This document shows positions 44,598 to 56,954 of a DNA stretch of 64,000 bases, in pieces. The notes beneath the pieces were generated by a model, which saw nothing but the letters and a program-made list of their open reading frames with translations, was not told where the DNA came from and did not search any database. The position numbers and the translations under genes were made by a program. Location: contig OZ024785.1 of the NCBI GenBank assembly GCA_964017065.1, forward strand, positions 14,667,965-14,731,964, written 5' to 3'. Origin of the DNA: Haliclona indistincta. Lineage: Eukaryota; Porifera; Demospongiae; Haplosclerida; Chalinidae. Every line of letters begins with the position of its first letter. The first letter of the stretch is position 1.

Positions 44598-46482
44598 TCA
44601 AGAGACTAGTGACTAAATAACAGAGCAACAAACTGTCCCGAGATTGTAAAAAGGTGTGATTTAATCACGATGCGTAACATCCAATAGAGGGCAGTTTGAT
44701 ACAACACACAATATCGCTGTAGCACGTACACAGTGGAAACTAATATTACCACCACAGATTCCTGGGCACGCACACTATTTGTTGTCACTAGCAGTACACA
44801 ACAACAGATCATCATAGCTGCCCACTATTGAAAACCTGACTATCACCATTTCCCAATACTATTATCATCTTACATTAGACTACAACACAGCCAGACCAAT
44901 TTGACATCATAACTTCACATCCTCTTTTCCTCATATCTTAGGAAATGTGAACACATAGTTATGAGTACAGTGACCTGTGTAGTACAGTACTCCTACTGGT
45001 CTATAGCTCTCTATATGGTAGCACTAAGCTGCTTCTTGTGCACGTGGAGATGGTATGGTAAGTGAACTCTTGCTGGCTTCTACACTCCTCCATCAATACA
45101 CAGACATTGTGTGTATGATAATTACTGAACACACAGAAACATGATCATGCTTCGAGCACCCGTAGCCTAAGGCATGCATACCTCTGCGAAGATGAAACCT
45201 TTCTTGAAATGAAATCTATGGTACAAACATGTCAACACAACTATACTATGAGCATACTAAAATGATTTTATAGAGACGCTTTATCATCGTATGTTTCACC
45301 AAACAATGTTGCTTACATGTATATTATAGACAGTACGTATGTAGACAAATCAGGCGTACTACTCTACACCTGTTGCAAAGTAACAATGAAGGAATGAAGA
45401 AAGTAGGTTCAGCGATATATAAATTCATTGCATAGTCTTAATTACTAGCATTAAAACAATGTCTTCAAACAACAAATTACGGATAACTGATATACTACCA
45501 GTAAATGTAGTGGTCTAGACACATTAAGATCTTGGGTCTAACCCCCAACTACAATATTCCTGTATTAGTGTGTAACAGGCACCATAGCAACTGTTTTAAT
45601 AACCACTAGTTAGTAACAAGTCAACAAGTGTTCACACGACATTAAACTCTTGGGTGGTACTCAGCGCTACATTATATGATAAGTTCTAATGTTGACAGGT
45701 AGTAATAGTTGAGTAGCTGACACACGCACTATGGCAACCATCATAAACTGGTAGCCATTAACATCTCATGGTTCAACCTCTCTTGGGAAGACAAGGTGAC
45801 CTTGTTAACACATCACCTTGACAACATCACAGGAGGGGCTTTACCATCCTCAAAGTTATGATGCAGCGTGATACATTATGATGAATAGTTAAATCACTGC
45901 ATACATCCTGATCATACATTCCTATCAACCATCATCAACACACAGTAATACCTTTGAGCAATACACACTTAGTTTGACATTGCAAAGTCAGTCTATTATA
46001 AGCAATAATTATGTGCAACTGTTTCACAATTTACTGTTTTGAGATACAGATATCTCACTATCATCTGGAGCATATCTTCTCATGAGAGTGGAATATCGAA
46101 AAAAAAAAAGCGCTACTATTACACATGACAACCAGGTAAAGCGTACGTACATGTATGCATGCGAGGGCATACAGCTCGTACAAAATATCTTCTAGCCTAA
46201 GGGAGGTGTTTTCAATGGACCTAGCAACAGGAACAACTATTGAGCTATTCAAAGTTGTATGGAAGGATAAGCTCATTATTGTGTATAGCAAGTGAGTATT
46301 AATTTGCTAATTACGACAGCGAAAATTGCAGACAGACAGTATTTGTAGACAGACAGCAAGATAGTATTTGGTGAGTTAGACAGTGAATGAAACGTGTAAT
46401 CCATTGTTGGACTAGAATAAAATTAATTCCTTATTAAAGCTTTTTCTACAGCATTGCTCATGTTGGTTGATCTTATTCTAGG
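43704..46482. other. Non-coding region of copy B right of the sulfatase-like exon
   Basis: Purine tract 43708-43768, (CT)n at 44551-44600, the empty TTAA site near 44658, and the exon candidate 44942-45057. No other gene. Confidence 0.55.
44942..45057 (+). CDS. Candidate internal exon, copy B
   Basis: Same acceptor, donor and open frame as 26763-26878, with a single Ile to Leu difference. Confidence 0.22.
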
Positions 46483-46655
46483 TAGTGACCATTATGGCTT
46501 CTTTTGAAAGGGAAACCAGATTCGTTCTGGGATAAACCCCATGTGGGTGAGCTAGTAGGAATCGAACTAGCAACCACTCCAGTTGAGCGGTCAAGCGCTG
46601 ACTGTGTCAGCTGTAACAAGGCGCCGCCATCATGCTCATATCCTTCAACACATAT
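46483..46655 (-). repeat. tRNA-like SINE candidate, copy B
   Basis: Paired copy of 28330-28500 with the same B-box-like AGTTCGATTCC. Confidence 0.4.
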
Positions 46656-46951
46656 CAACCAGACTGACTGACTGACTCAGACGGAGCACTTTCTATGTAA
46701 ATTCACAGGAATATTGATAGCACTAACTTAACAGCTGCTGTGCAATGATGAAAACCTTATGATTATTACGGCAACATTTGCGCCTCATTAGCTTATGATA
46801 ATATGCATTACCATGGTAGGTTGTTATGGTAACACATGTATTTACATATGTACATGTATGCTGAGCACTGGAATGACCCAGTCAGCAATGAGGACAGCAA
46901 ATCATTATGACTAGAGCAGGATATGTATCTTAGTTATGTACATGACTTCAC

Positions 46952-46955
<4 letters not shown>

Positions 46956-46992
<37 letters not shown>

Positions 46993-47192
46993 AAGGAGGG
47001 AGGGAGGGAGGGAAAGAGAGAGAGAGAGGGAGAGAGAGGGAGAGAGAGGGAGAGAGAGGGAGAGAGAGGGAGAGAGAGGGAGAGAGAGGGAGAGAGAGGG
47101 AGAGAGAGGGAGAGAGAGGGAGAGAGAGGGAGAGAGAGGGAGAGAGAGGGAGGGAAGGAGGGAAAGAGAGAGAGAGAGAAAGAGGGAGAGAT
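46956..47192 (+). repeat. GA microsatellite with 10-bp higher-order period, copy B
   Basis: A GA run, then about a dozen tandem copies of the 10-mer GAGAGAGGGA (about 47020-47150). A has a different pattern at this place. Confidence 0.93.
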
Positions 47193-48090
47193 AAGTAGAG
47201 AGGGGACAAATGGAGGGACAATGGTCATAAGCTATCTTTGATCAAACACACAGGTAGACGAGACATATTTCATAATGTCTGCACAAGTCACTAAGACCAT
47301 ACCTTGTGTACTAGAGTAGAGTAACATACCATATGTCCATCACTCTATGGACTGATGGTACAATGTGAGCTATTTGCATTCCTAGAGATAATTGGAGCCA
47401 TATTTTCTCTGCAATGGCTGGTTTACACAGCAGTTGTGATCAAAGCACTTCATCTCCATACCAATGATACCACAACACTAAAATATGCTAATTCACGCAA
47501 GATCACACAAATTATTTGGTAGGAGGCAGTGTGAATATCGTTAACACCTTCACAAATATGCATGATACCATGACAACCACTACCATGACAACGTTCACCA
47601 TGGCAACCACAAAAGCATGCAGGATTGGAAGTAAGCTCATAGTGAAATATGTTGAAGATAAGTTTGACGTAGTATAGTAGTATTAATACTCAATGTATTA
47701 GACCACACCAGATGGTGTTTACATTATAATGACGTTCTTTTTCACAGCAATGATATATTGCAGTGTCACAAGTCACCATAGTAGCGAACAGTGCTTACAT
47801 TTACACATCAAGAAAATGAGAATAGATATGCCTAAAAAGAAACTTTCTTCGATGTAATACATGAATAACGCATGTGAAGGTGGCTTGACAATAGTAGTGT
47901 GTATTGCAATCATTGCTACACAACATTAGTACAATTTCTATCCGTGCATCACAGACTGAATGCAAGTGCGTCGTCATATTCTAACCCGTCCAATGCCTAA
48001 CAAAGTGACGGTGTCTAAAGCAGCAGTGTCTCTTTCCAGTGACACACATGATCAGGAACAGCTCCAGACCTCACTCAAGACATGTATTAA

Positions 48091-48780
48091 GGTGGCGCTT
48101 ACCCTTTGCTCATTAATTATTCATAAGTTTTTCACCAAAAATATAAGCAATCACTGTGTCAATATAAAACGCGCTAGAACGGCATAAAGGCAACTAATAG
48201 AGACGCCAAAGACTGTTCTTCTGCATTTGTTTTAAAACAAAACTTAAATATAAAGTACGTAGGCGGCAGCGATCAAAAAGCACATCACGAAGTTTTTCGA
48301 GTTTCTGCGTCAACTTTTGTCCAAGCCTTGGCAGAGAAACATGAACAGATACCGCCAATCCACGCTTCTATATCCAGAGCAGGGCCAGAGGTAGTCTTTT
48401 GGGCCTCCTAGTATGCCAGCGTAGAGAAAATAGCTAGAAAGTTAACAACACACGACGGTTTCGCGCCTTCTTCGAGCCATAACTCTTCAACGGCTACTTT
48501 CTTGACAAAAATTTCACCCTCTGGCCCTGCCCACGACTTCATACAACTGAGAAAACCTGATCATACGGTCCGCTGAACTGAGCTGTTCGCTAAAGTTGAC
48601 GCAGAAACAGTTCACCAGTAGCGAGTCGGCCATTAACCACGAGTCAACTACAGTTGTATTATTGTACAAGCTCACGTGCATGTTTTGTGCTATGATTATA
48701 ATTATTATCACCACAAGTTTACATAAAATAACAATATTCACAATGTATAGTGTTGCGTGGGCGAAAGGGTAAGCGCCACC
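48091..48780. mobile_element. 690-bp TTAA-flanked TIR element, left member of a back-to-back pair
   Basis: TTAA at 48087-48090 and 48781-48784. TIRs GGTGGCGCTTACCCTTTGC and GCGAAAGGGTAAGCGCCACC are inverted. Copy A has the unoccupied TTAA at 3942-3945. Internally GTTTCTGCGTCAACTTT (48301-48317) is inverted at 48592-48608. No transposase is encoded. TTAA use is piggyBac-like, although the GGTGGCG end is not the usual CCY start. Confidence 0.9.
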
Positions 48781-48784
48781 TTAA

Positions 48785-49387
48785 GGTGGCGGTATACCGT
48801 TACGCGAATAATGACATTCACGACATTAGTAATGATATTCATGTTCCCTAACGATCAACGGTGCTTTGAAGTAATGGATGATGCCACCATTCGCCAAAAA
48901 TAGCACTACGGGTGCATTTGCTTGATGCAATGAAGACCGGCACATCTTCTACAGTAGCAAACGGAGGGCCAGACGAAGAGATTTTTTGAATATCGACTCG
49001 TATTGCAGTTTTATGCTCGAGAACACGCAGTTGTTGGTTCAGCTCAGGGGCTTATTTCGCGGTATTTTGCGATTTTAGAAAAAATCAAAGAATCTATCAG
49101 GAAAAACTCTTCGTCTGGCCCTCGGGAAAACTGTTTAAAGCATCGTGAATACTGTTTTACCTTGCTTGAAGAATCCCGTGGAGAGATTTTTGGCGAATGG
49201 ATCATCGATCTTGATGGGCTGTGTATCTGGCGATGGTACGAGGTGCGTTCAAAATACTTGCAAAACAGCTTTGTTTACCTATCTTCTCGACATGTAGCTG
49301 GTTTTTGGCGATTACTTTTGTCTTCTAGCTGGATAGCGAGCTGTTTTCGAAACCACTGTAGCCACGCCCAGACGGTATACCGCCACC
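48785..49387. mobile_element. 603-bp TTAA-flanked TIR element, right member of the pair
   Basis: Shares TTAA 48781-48784 with its neighbour and ends at TTAA 49388-49391. TIRs GGTGGCGGTATACCGT and ACGGTATACCGCCACC. Internal inverted pair GAGGGCCAGACGAAGAG (48964-48980) and its complement (49107-49123). The terminal GGTGGCG is common to both elements. A 148-codon plus frame begins at 49003 but runs out through the TIR into flanking DNA; no domain is recognised. Confidence 0.9.
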
Positions 49388-50534
49388 TTAAGGTGAGTAC
49401 AAGGTGTGAGCAGATGGTAATACAAGTGATATACATAATTATGGTATAACAACAAACCATCTCATACACACAGCATAGGTCCACTAGACAAAGACGTGTA
49501 TATGCGTACAGAAGAATAGTCATACGACATGTACGTGTACAGGTGAACAAAAGGTGTGTCACACGACATCATAATGTGCAGTGAGCGTTGTATCATGCAT
49601 TGACTACTAAGACTAATTATGCACCTTAACTACTAATGATATTCATGATTACTTTTAATTGACGTCACATTGAATATAATGGCAACTATTTATATTGAGC
49701 TAATGAACAAAACTATGACTCAGTAATTCTGAATTATGTCACTTCATACACCATCATTTTTTTTCAAACCATTGACACATGCAGCCGTTTTTAAACATGT
49801 TTTAAAAATTCAGGTTACGGAACTATAGGCATGCTCTTATTGGGGTAGAATTCACGATACAATCAAACTCGGTTTAAATTCGGTTAGCGCCCGCCCACAC
49901 TCAACCCTGATCGAGTGCAGATTTGATCTATCTAATTTCAACCCGAAATGAACTAGGGTGCCTTAAGAATTGGTTAGGTTTCTATGACTGACGGCTTTAC
50001 ACCCACATTGAAGGACGGCTCTATGTCCACAATAAAAACAAGTCATGTATCATAAGGTAAAGGCACTCTATAGAGCCCAAACTCACTGGGAAACAAGGGG
50101 TTAAAAGTAATGCGTCATATAGCAGTGACACACAACATTACGTTCATTAACAAAACATGACGAAAATGTGAGAAGTGATCGTGAATACTATTAGTAGAAA
50201 GGTATTCTGTAATGATCCTCAGCATCTAATGTATGACAAACACAATGATGTAATAACGTGATGTGATAAATCTCAGCATATCTATGGTAACACACTACTA
50301 TCTTTACATAATAATAATTATTTCAAATTTGTGGAAGCACAAAATTGATGACTAGCAATGAAATCACACACAATACAACACCAAAAATGTCCCAAGTTAG
50401 TGTGAATTGAACATGAGCTGCTGTTATACACTCGTCCTTCAAAACACACGTGATGATGACGCCCTCTCCATGCACACCTTGAAAATTATGGCCGTCATCA
50501 CACAGATGATGCTTCCCACACTCACCCTCACACA

Positions 50535-50600
50535 GAGGTGGAGAGAGAGAGAGGGTGGGTGGGTGGGAGAGGGAGAGAAAAAGGGTGGGAGGGAGGGAGG

Positions 50601-50631
<31 letters not shown>

Positions 50632-50646
50632 AGGGAGGGAGGGAGG

Positions 50647-50727
<81 letters not shown>

Positions 50728-50785
50728 TGAGAGAGGGAGCGAGCGAGGGAGGGAGAGAGAGGGGGAGGGAGGGAGAGAGGGAGAA
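50535..50785 (+). repeat. (GA/GGGA)n microsatellite, copy C
   Basis: Third orthologous tract, longest pure GA run of the three. Confidence 0.95.
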
Positions 50786-52913
50786 AACTCTAGGTATTAG
50801 CTCTAACTCTAGGTGTCCCTTAATATTAGTTCTAGCTATCGGGATTACCCTTCACTGTTAGTACTGTACTGTACTGCTTAGTGTAAATTAGAAAAACACC
50901 AAAAACTCCCCTTCAACACATCATATCTATTACCTAGTAACTGTTCAGATCAGCTTCATTAGTTATACTACACCTACCAACACAAGGTCACTACACAACC
51001 CGTTGAACCAAGCTGCTTTGATACTGTACAAGCATAGTAACAGTTGCTATGGACTGTGTGTGGAAATCCTAAGATATGAAAGCACCGAAAATATCTTTTG
51101 ATGATCTCCACAATTCTTACTAACACAACATCACATTGGAATCAACAGGATACTATACAAGTTATACAACACATTAAAGAACATTACATAACGCATCGAT
51201 GCTAGTATCAAACAGTATCTCGTGACTAGCAAACATTTATCAAACATCTCTCGAGAAAGCAATAACTATTCTGATCAACTCTGATGTGCTATAAGTGTAA
51301 TTTGCTACTTATACAGTGTAGAGGATCGTAATCATGTTCTATGAATTGGTACAAGATTAGAGAAATTTACCACAATTTGGGTATTTACATACGGACCAAA
51401 TTTGTAATCCATTGGTACCACAATGATTATGATATCAACTTTATGTAGAGCTAAGTAAACAGCAATAATGGTGTGGTTGTTCTGAGAAGGCTCCTGTGGT
51501 TACAATGCATAACAAACAGTCACTAAGATACAGAATCAAGTCTGTTGCTACTAATAATGATTATACAATAAACTACCCACTCCAACGAACTACCACTAGA
51601 GGTCTCCGCATGACAGCTGGACACTGCCTGTATTCCCACAACCCACGATGTTCCCACACTGTGTTTTGATTGGAAGAAAGTGATTAATCACTGAGCTTTT
51701 GATCAATATTAATGATGCTGTAATATCATTGTTCTCAGAAGTGGAAGATACCAGCTGCGAACAAGATTTCACTTGAAGCACATCTTCTAAGCATAGTCAA
51801 GCAGTGCTATCAAAGCTGTTTTAGTTCAACAAACTTACAAAGGCAATAGGCTTTCTTGAATGGCCATGTCTTACGCTAATACACAATATTTGGTAGCACT
51901 CACAGACATTGGTCTAGTTTTAATGATATTCATAGACAGACCACACTCTTGTTCTCACCGGTAGATCCCCAATGTAAGGCATCAAACACTACTGTGTTAC
52001 TGGTAATCACATTATACTGACTGGGCACAGTGTTGCAGGATGGAGCCACATGACTGCTTGACTGACCAAACACAATCTATAGCAACATTAGTACTCAAGA
52101 ATGCTCACAGGGAAATACACCATCAAGTTATCATATGACAGCAGGGGTTAACAATATCTAGTTGCTTGGACATACCAAGGAATTTTAATATACGATAATT
52201 TTATCAGCGACAAAGATCACTAATTTATACAATGTGCTGAGTGCAGAACATTACGCTGCCACTACACTATTGAAAGTTGCAACCAGTAGGCTCTTTGAAA
52301 TTACACGCTCCAAGTGTTAAAAGTGACCAAATGTATGAAAACTTACAAGGGTAGCTGTAGCGCAGGTTAAAAGAGAATACACAATGATAAAGACGCCACG
52401 ATTTCTTAACTGTGACGAGTAACCGTACACACGATAATATACATAACATGGAAATACACATTAAAGTAATAATATTCATAAACCACAGAATAACCTTCAC
52501 AAAACAATACCGTCAGAACACTATAGCAACACACTAGCTCATTTTGGACATTATCTGTCAACAGGATTATACAAAAAATGCTTGCAATTTTACCACCGGT
52601 TATCATGCAATTTATACATGACAAAGATTATAATGGCAGCAAGCTTAGTTCTATAGTAATTCATTATACAATGTGAGTACAGAGACCTTCCTTATGGTCT
52701 ATAGATAGACATCGGTCTATGCTTAATGATATTCATATCAATACCACGCCCCTTTCCCATTACCAAGGCGTCGAAAGGGGACTCCATTGTGAGTAAATCA
52801 GTATAAGGCAGCAGACACAAATGAAACAAGGCACCATAAACTACTTAGCCTACTCTGTTCACAAGACTCATGGCACCATCAAAATGGGATCAAGGAATAA
52901 CTAGTACATTTAT

Positions 52914-53357
52914 GGGGCGAGCCTGAGCTGATATATGCGCTCCGGGTATTTGCGCTGCTGCCTCCTGTCTTCGGCAAGCCCTCTGCTCTTGTATTCCCTT
53001 TGTCGCACCAGTCATAGACCTCTGTGATCAGGTGACTCTGCTGCTCGTTGTCGTGTCCCGGCAGTACTCTTGCCTAGTAGAAGTCGATCCAGGTGTTCCC
53101 CAGGTGTCTCCGATGCTGGTTGCCGTGCTGTCTTCTTTGAATAACAGATGTAGTGGCTTGCTTGTCAGGCATAATCATTGCTTTTTAAAATGACGCGCGC
53201 CACATGAGGATTATATCATGGGGCATGGTCAATGCGTATGCGTCACTTCTCGGGAACATCAAGACGACAAACGCACCCCGTGATAGATAGATAGATATGT
53301 CCCCCGGGGGCTCGGACCATTGTCACAATCAAAGTGGGGCTCGCTCAGGCTCGCCCC
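52914..53357. mobile_element. 444-bp TIR element with GGGGCGAGCCTGAGC ends
   Basis: GGGGCGAGCCTGAGC at 52914 is inverted as GCTCAGGCTCGCCCC ending at 53357. D2 and D3 read GAGGAATAA then AATTATCTATG without it. GC-richer than its surroundings; contains a short GATA run near 53285. The target duplication is not resolved, and no coding frame of note is present. Confidence 0.75.
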
Positions 53358-54564
53358 AATTATCTAGCTATGATGTTCACCAAACCACAAAAATAAGTAT
53401 AGTTTACTTGCTCGTACACATACGTACAGATGCATAGTTCACAAAATAAAAAATTTGGTCTATTTTGTCTGAAGGCTGAGCATAATAATGTGCTAGTATG
53501 ATAATGAGCTGGTTTGAACTATTTTATTAACCAAAAGGAAATTTAAAGTTTGGTCAATTAAGGTATATAAATACAGTACATCTAAAAGTGCATGGTCTTG
53601 TAAATTTTAACAAAGGAAGTCGGCAGTAGAGTGCTGGGAGCTCGAGAATGCTAAGAGTTGTAAACACAATGTCCCGTTTAGTCAGTGACGAGCTCACAGC
53701 TTTAAAGATACACCTCACTAAGTCATTAAAATAATAGACATGAAATTTGGTGGAAAACATCAACCACTCATTGATTGAGAATTTATGACACTAGCAAGCA
53801 ATCTGATGCAATATCATTAATGTGAGTATTGTCCATAACTGATACATAGTCATGCATGCTTTGTCCTAGGAGACTATGGTGAATGATAGTTAAGCTGTTA
53901 CTATGATAACTATATCTTCACTTCCTGTCGAATAGTAAGAAGCAGAATTCTATCGAGCACATACAATAATACATACCTAGTAGTAACACTGTATATGTGC
54001 TTGACATCTTAAGCTACTGTAATGTACTCACCTAGCTGTGGTGCAGCTATGGCACGGCACTATTTCACGATTTCTAGACGTTTATTCGAAGCATAGAAAC
54101 TAGAAAATCAAAATGTGAAATATTACGTATTGTTGATTAACTAGACATAAAAGCTGTTTTCCTACACACCCACTTAAAGACTAATTCAAACAAATAACAA
54201 TTGCAAATAATAGCACGTACTTGACTAACATGATATTCATTATGTTGTTCAATGTACGGTCTCTAGCTCAAACAATGAGTACATCTGAAGGTCATATTGA
54301 GACTAGAATAATATGATCAATGACTCAAAGAAACTCTAGATCTGCCATCTGGTCACATGACACTATAGCTCCTGAGCAGTATGACGTGTATAGTATACAG
54401 AATACCAGTACATATTATTCGTGTATTACGTATAATGGATCACTGTATTACGTATTACAGATCACTGTATTACGTATTATGTCATATATAGCTTTGTCTT
54501 GTCTCCATTTGTCTAGAATAGTGTTACAAGATTCATAGATGTGTGTACATTTGATAGGTTCAGT

Positions 54565-55660
54565 CAGGAGCACATGAACAGAAGGAGCGTGCAACTTCAG
54601 TGCCAGCACTTTAATAATTAATGACGTACTTCCGCTTTACCTAGGTATGAACGTACGTCATATCTATTTAACCCTTTAGGGCCTATAGCAGATTTAGCCG
54701 TCATAATTGACTCCACCTACTGTAGATGTCATAAATAGTATGAAAAGTGCTCTAGAAAGGTCAAATAAAGTTTAATTGCAAAAGCTAACTTTACCTGAAA
54801 AAACCCACTGTTTTTCGCCGCGCCCTCCCCACTAAAATATATAGAACGGGGGGATTTTTAAAGGGGGGTGTCCCCCCTTTAACCCGGGGTTTGAAGGGGC
54901 GGAGCCCCTCGCCGCTTTCAGCATTTTTGGGGCTTCAGGATGTCCGGAAATGCATACTTGGGCATAGAATATGGTCTAAACTATGCTGTTTGCTCACCTG
55001 GACACCACCAGGTTTTTGTATCAGTCACCAGGGCTAAACGAAGACCAAAATTGGCTGAAAAATGACGAGGTCGCAGCACTTAAGTGGCTTCAGTTCCGAA
55101 TTGGGAGTGGCCAACTCAGAGTTTAGTACATGGTCGTAAACTTTGACATGCCAGGAAAAAACAGTGCTAGTTTGGAACAGCTAGCGTAATGCATGTTGTA
55201 GAAATCGCAAGACAAACTGTCAGTTTAGAGCAAGCCGAATTTTCGTCAAAATAATTCAGTCACTAAAGAGTTAACGCGCATTACTTGGTAAGTTTACGAC
55301 AGCGAGCGCGCCTGGTGTTGCTCAGCTTGAATACGGTCATCTCAGCTTTCATTGCGCTCCTCACGGGCAAGTTCTTCACTTGTTGTAAACGAATCCGCCG
55401 GGGAGACAGCATGATCAGCTTTCTCTTGGAGCTGGCCTGACTAAGACGTCGAGGGCGACTCAGGGGTTCGCGCCATCCTCTCTTGCCGCACTTAGATCTA
55501 TTATGTATCACGTGCACAGAACGTACGTCACGCATATTTAATGAAGCACAAAAACTTCCAAATATGGAAGTTCTGAGCACACATCTGTGAATCTAATTAT
55601 ACACTGTTGGCACTAACGCGCGGTTTACAGTTGCACGCTCCTTCTGTTCATGTGCTCCTG
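54565..55660. mobile_element. hAT-like TIR element with a nested TTAA element
   Basis: Left end CAGGAGCACATGAACAGAAG continues to GTGCAACT; the right end is its exact inverse, about 32 bp in all. It is flanked by GTTCAGT on both sides (54558-54564, 55661-55667), or by 8 bp (GGTTCAGT) if the last G is counted as target. Other units read GGTTCAGTATAGTCC without it. CAG ends and a 7-8-bp duplication fit hAT. Without the nest it is about 490 bp. A 99-codon minus frame (55281-55580) has no recognised domain. Confidence 0.85.
54672..55270. mobile_element. 599-bp TTAA-flanked piggyBac-type MITE, copy 2 (inverted, nested)
   Basis: TTAA at 54668-54671 and 55271-55274. The sequence is the reverse complement of 25883-26481 with scattered differences and exactly the same length. 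It sits inside the hAT-like element, so it arrived later. Confidence 0.92.
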
Positions 55661-55872
55661 GTTCAGTATAGTCCACTACATGAATAGCTACTGGTGTGTA
55701 AGCAATGCATATCAAAATAGCTCAAATACTGTCTTCAAATGAACAGATATCACAAGTACTCATTCCATGCATTGATGCTAGTATATATGATAGGTTCAGG
55801 TTAGTTGCACTAGTTGAAAAACTAATGCAATTTTTTTAGTTTTTCATGTTAGTTGAAAAACTAAAAAAATTA

Positions 55873-56061
55873 TTAAATAGCTCCAAATTTCGGCAAGCAC
55901 TTTGGTTCTTCGTCATAGTATGCTAACAGCTCGACATGAAAAGTCTTCAAAGAGCTGTAGACGTGTTCTTGTTCAAACACGCGGTCGTTGCCACACCTCC
56001 AATTATTTGGCACTTCTGGAATTTCTGCCAAATATTTACTTTCCAAATATTGAACAAGCAA
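55873..56061 (-). pseudogene. Coding-like fragment of unknown family in D1
   Basis: 62 codons on the minus strand with a natural-looking composition (IPEVPNNWRCGNDRVFEQEH then LLAYYDEEPK). A related piece at 61316-61510 in D3 keeps EVPNNWRCG and AYYNEEPK but has an extra A that shifts the frame at VF. Two diverged copies with shared protein words suggest an old coding remnant, perhaps of a transposon. I do not recognise the family. Confidence 0.35.
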
Positions 56062-56954
56062 ATCTGAAATTATTTATTCCGTGACGAATTTTTAGAAGAA
56101 ATACGGCAATGGCACTATCAAAATGGGATTGAGGAATAAGAATTATCTATGATGTGCACTAAAGCACAAAAATAATCATAGTTTACTTGCTCATACACAT
56201 ACGTACAGCTGCATAGTTTACAACATAAAAAATTTGTCTATTTAGTCTGAAGGCTGAGCCTAATAATGCGCTAGTATGATAATGAGCTGTTTTGAACTAT
56301 GATACCAAAAGAAATTATTGAAAACAACAAGGCCTATTGATACAGTCAGTACATATGAATGTGGTTTTGTAAAAATTAACAAAGGAAGTAGGAGAGTCGA
56401 GACTGCTGAGAGCTTGAGAATGCAAAGAGTTGTAAACACGACGTCAGTTTAGTCAGTGATGAACACACAGCTTCAAAGGCACACACCTCACTAAGTCATT
56501 AAAATAATAATATTCATAGACGTGACACTAGAAAACCAGAGAATTTACGTCACTAGCAAGCAGTCTACCACATTGATACAATATCATTAATGTGAGTATA
56601 GTCCCTAGAATCTATAGCTGATTAAATACACAATCATTTAGTCATGCTTGCTTGATCCTAGGAGCCTATGGTCAATGACAGATAAGCTGTTACTATAATA
56701 CTACATCATCAACTATATCTTCACTTCCTGTCGAATAGTCAGAATTGTGCTTGCATAGGCTAACACCTTAAGCTACTGTAATGTACTCACCTAGGTGTAG
56801 TGTAGCTATGACACGGCACTATTTCACGATTTCTAGACGTCTATTCGAAGCACAGAAACTAGAAATAAAAATGTGAAGTTACGTATTTTTTGAGTAACTA
56901 GACAGAAACAGCTGTTTTCTTACATACCAACTTACAGACCAATTCAAATAAATA

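Larger units (their letters stand above)
29431..47686 (+). repeat. Segmental duplication copy B
   Basis: Second direct copy, 18.3 kb. Relative to A it lacks the 5.65-kb insertion and the 599-bp TTAA element, has lost about 1.40 and 0.38 kb from the GH3 gene, carries a private 111-bp tandem duplication (30453-30674) and has a frameshift in ankyrin gene B1. Confidence 0.93.
47687..52621 (+). repeat. Segmental duplication copy C (partial)
   Basis: Starts like A and B and follows the left module to about 52230. It then enters sequence absent from A and B (52231-52621, no gene seen), followed by the D array. It carries two adjacent TTAA elements and a GA tract. The ankyrin, GH3 and sulfatase parts are not reached in this window. 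Confidence 0.88.
52622..56106 (+). repeat. D array unit 1
   Basis: Starts ATGACAAAGATTATAATGGC and AGCAAGCTTAGTTCTAT, as does D3 at 59106. It includes the anchor ATCAAAATGGGAT (52878) found in every unit. From about 53480 it matches the left modules of A and B (from 6660 and 32710). It is interrupted by a 444-bp TIR element and by a hAT-like element with a nested TTAA element. The end (55860-56100) holds a coding-like fragment. Confidence 0.85.

Noticed and set aside
49003..49449. 148-codon frame in the right TTAA element as a transposase
   Set aside because: It runs through the TIR into flanking DNA, is too short, and has no catalytic acidic motif that I can see.
55281..55580. 99-codon frame in the hAT-like element as a transposase
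   Set aside because: No BED finger or RNase H-like motif; the element is too short to be autonomous.
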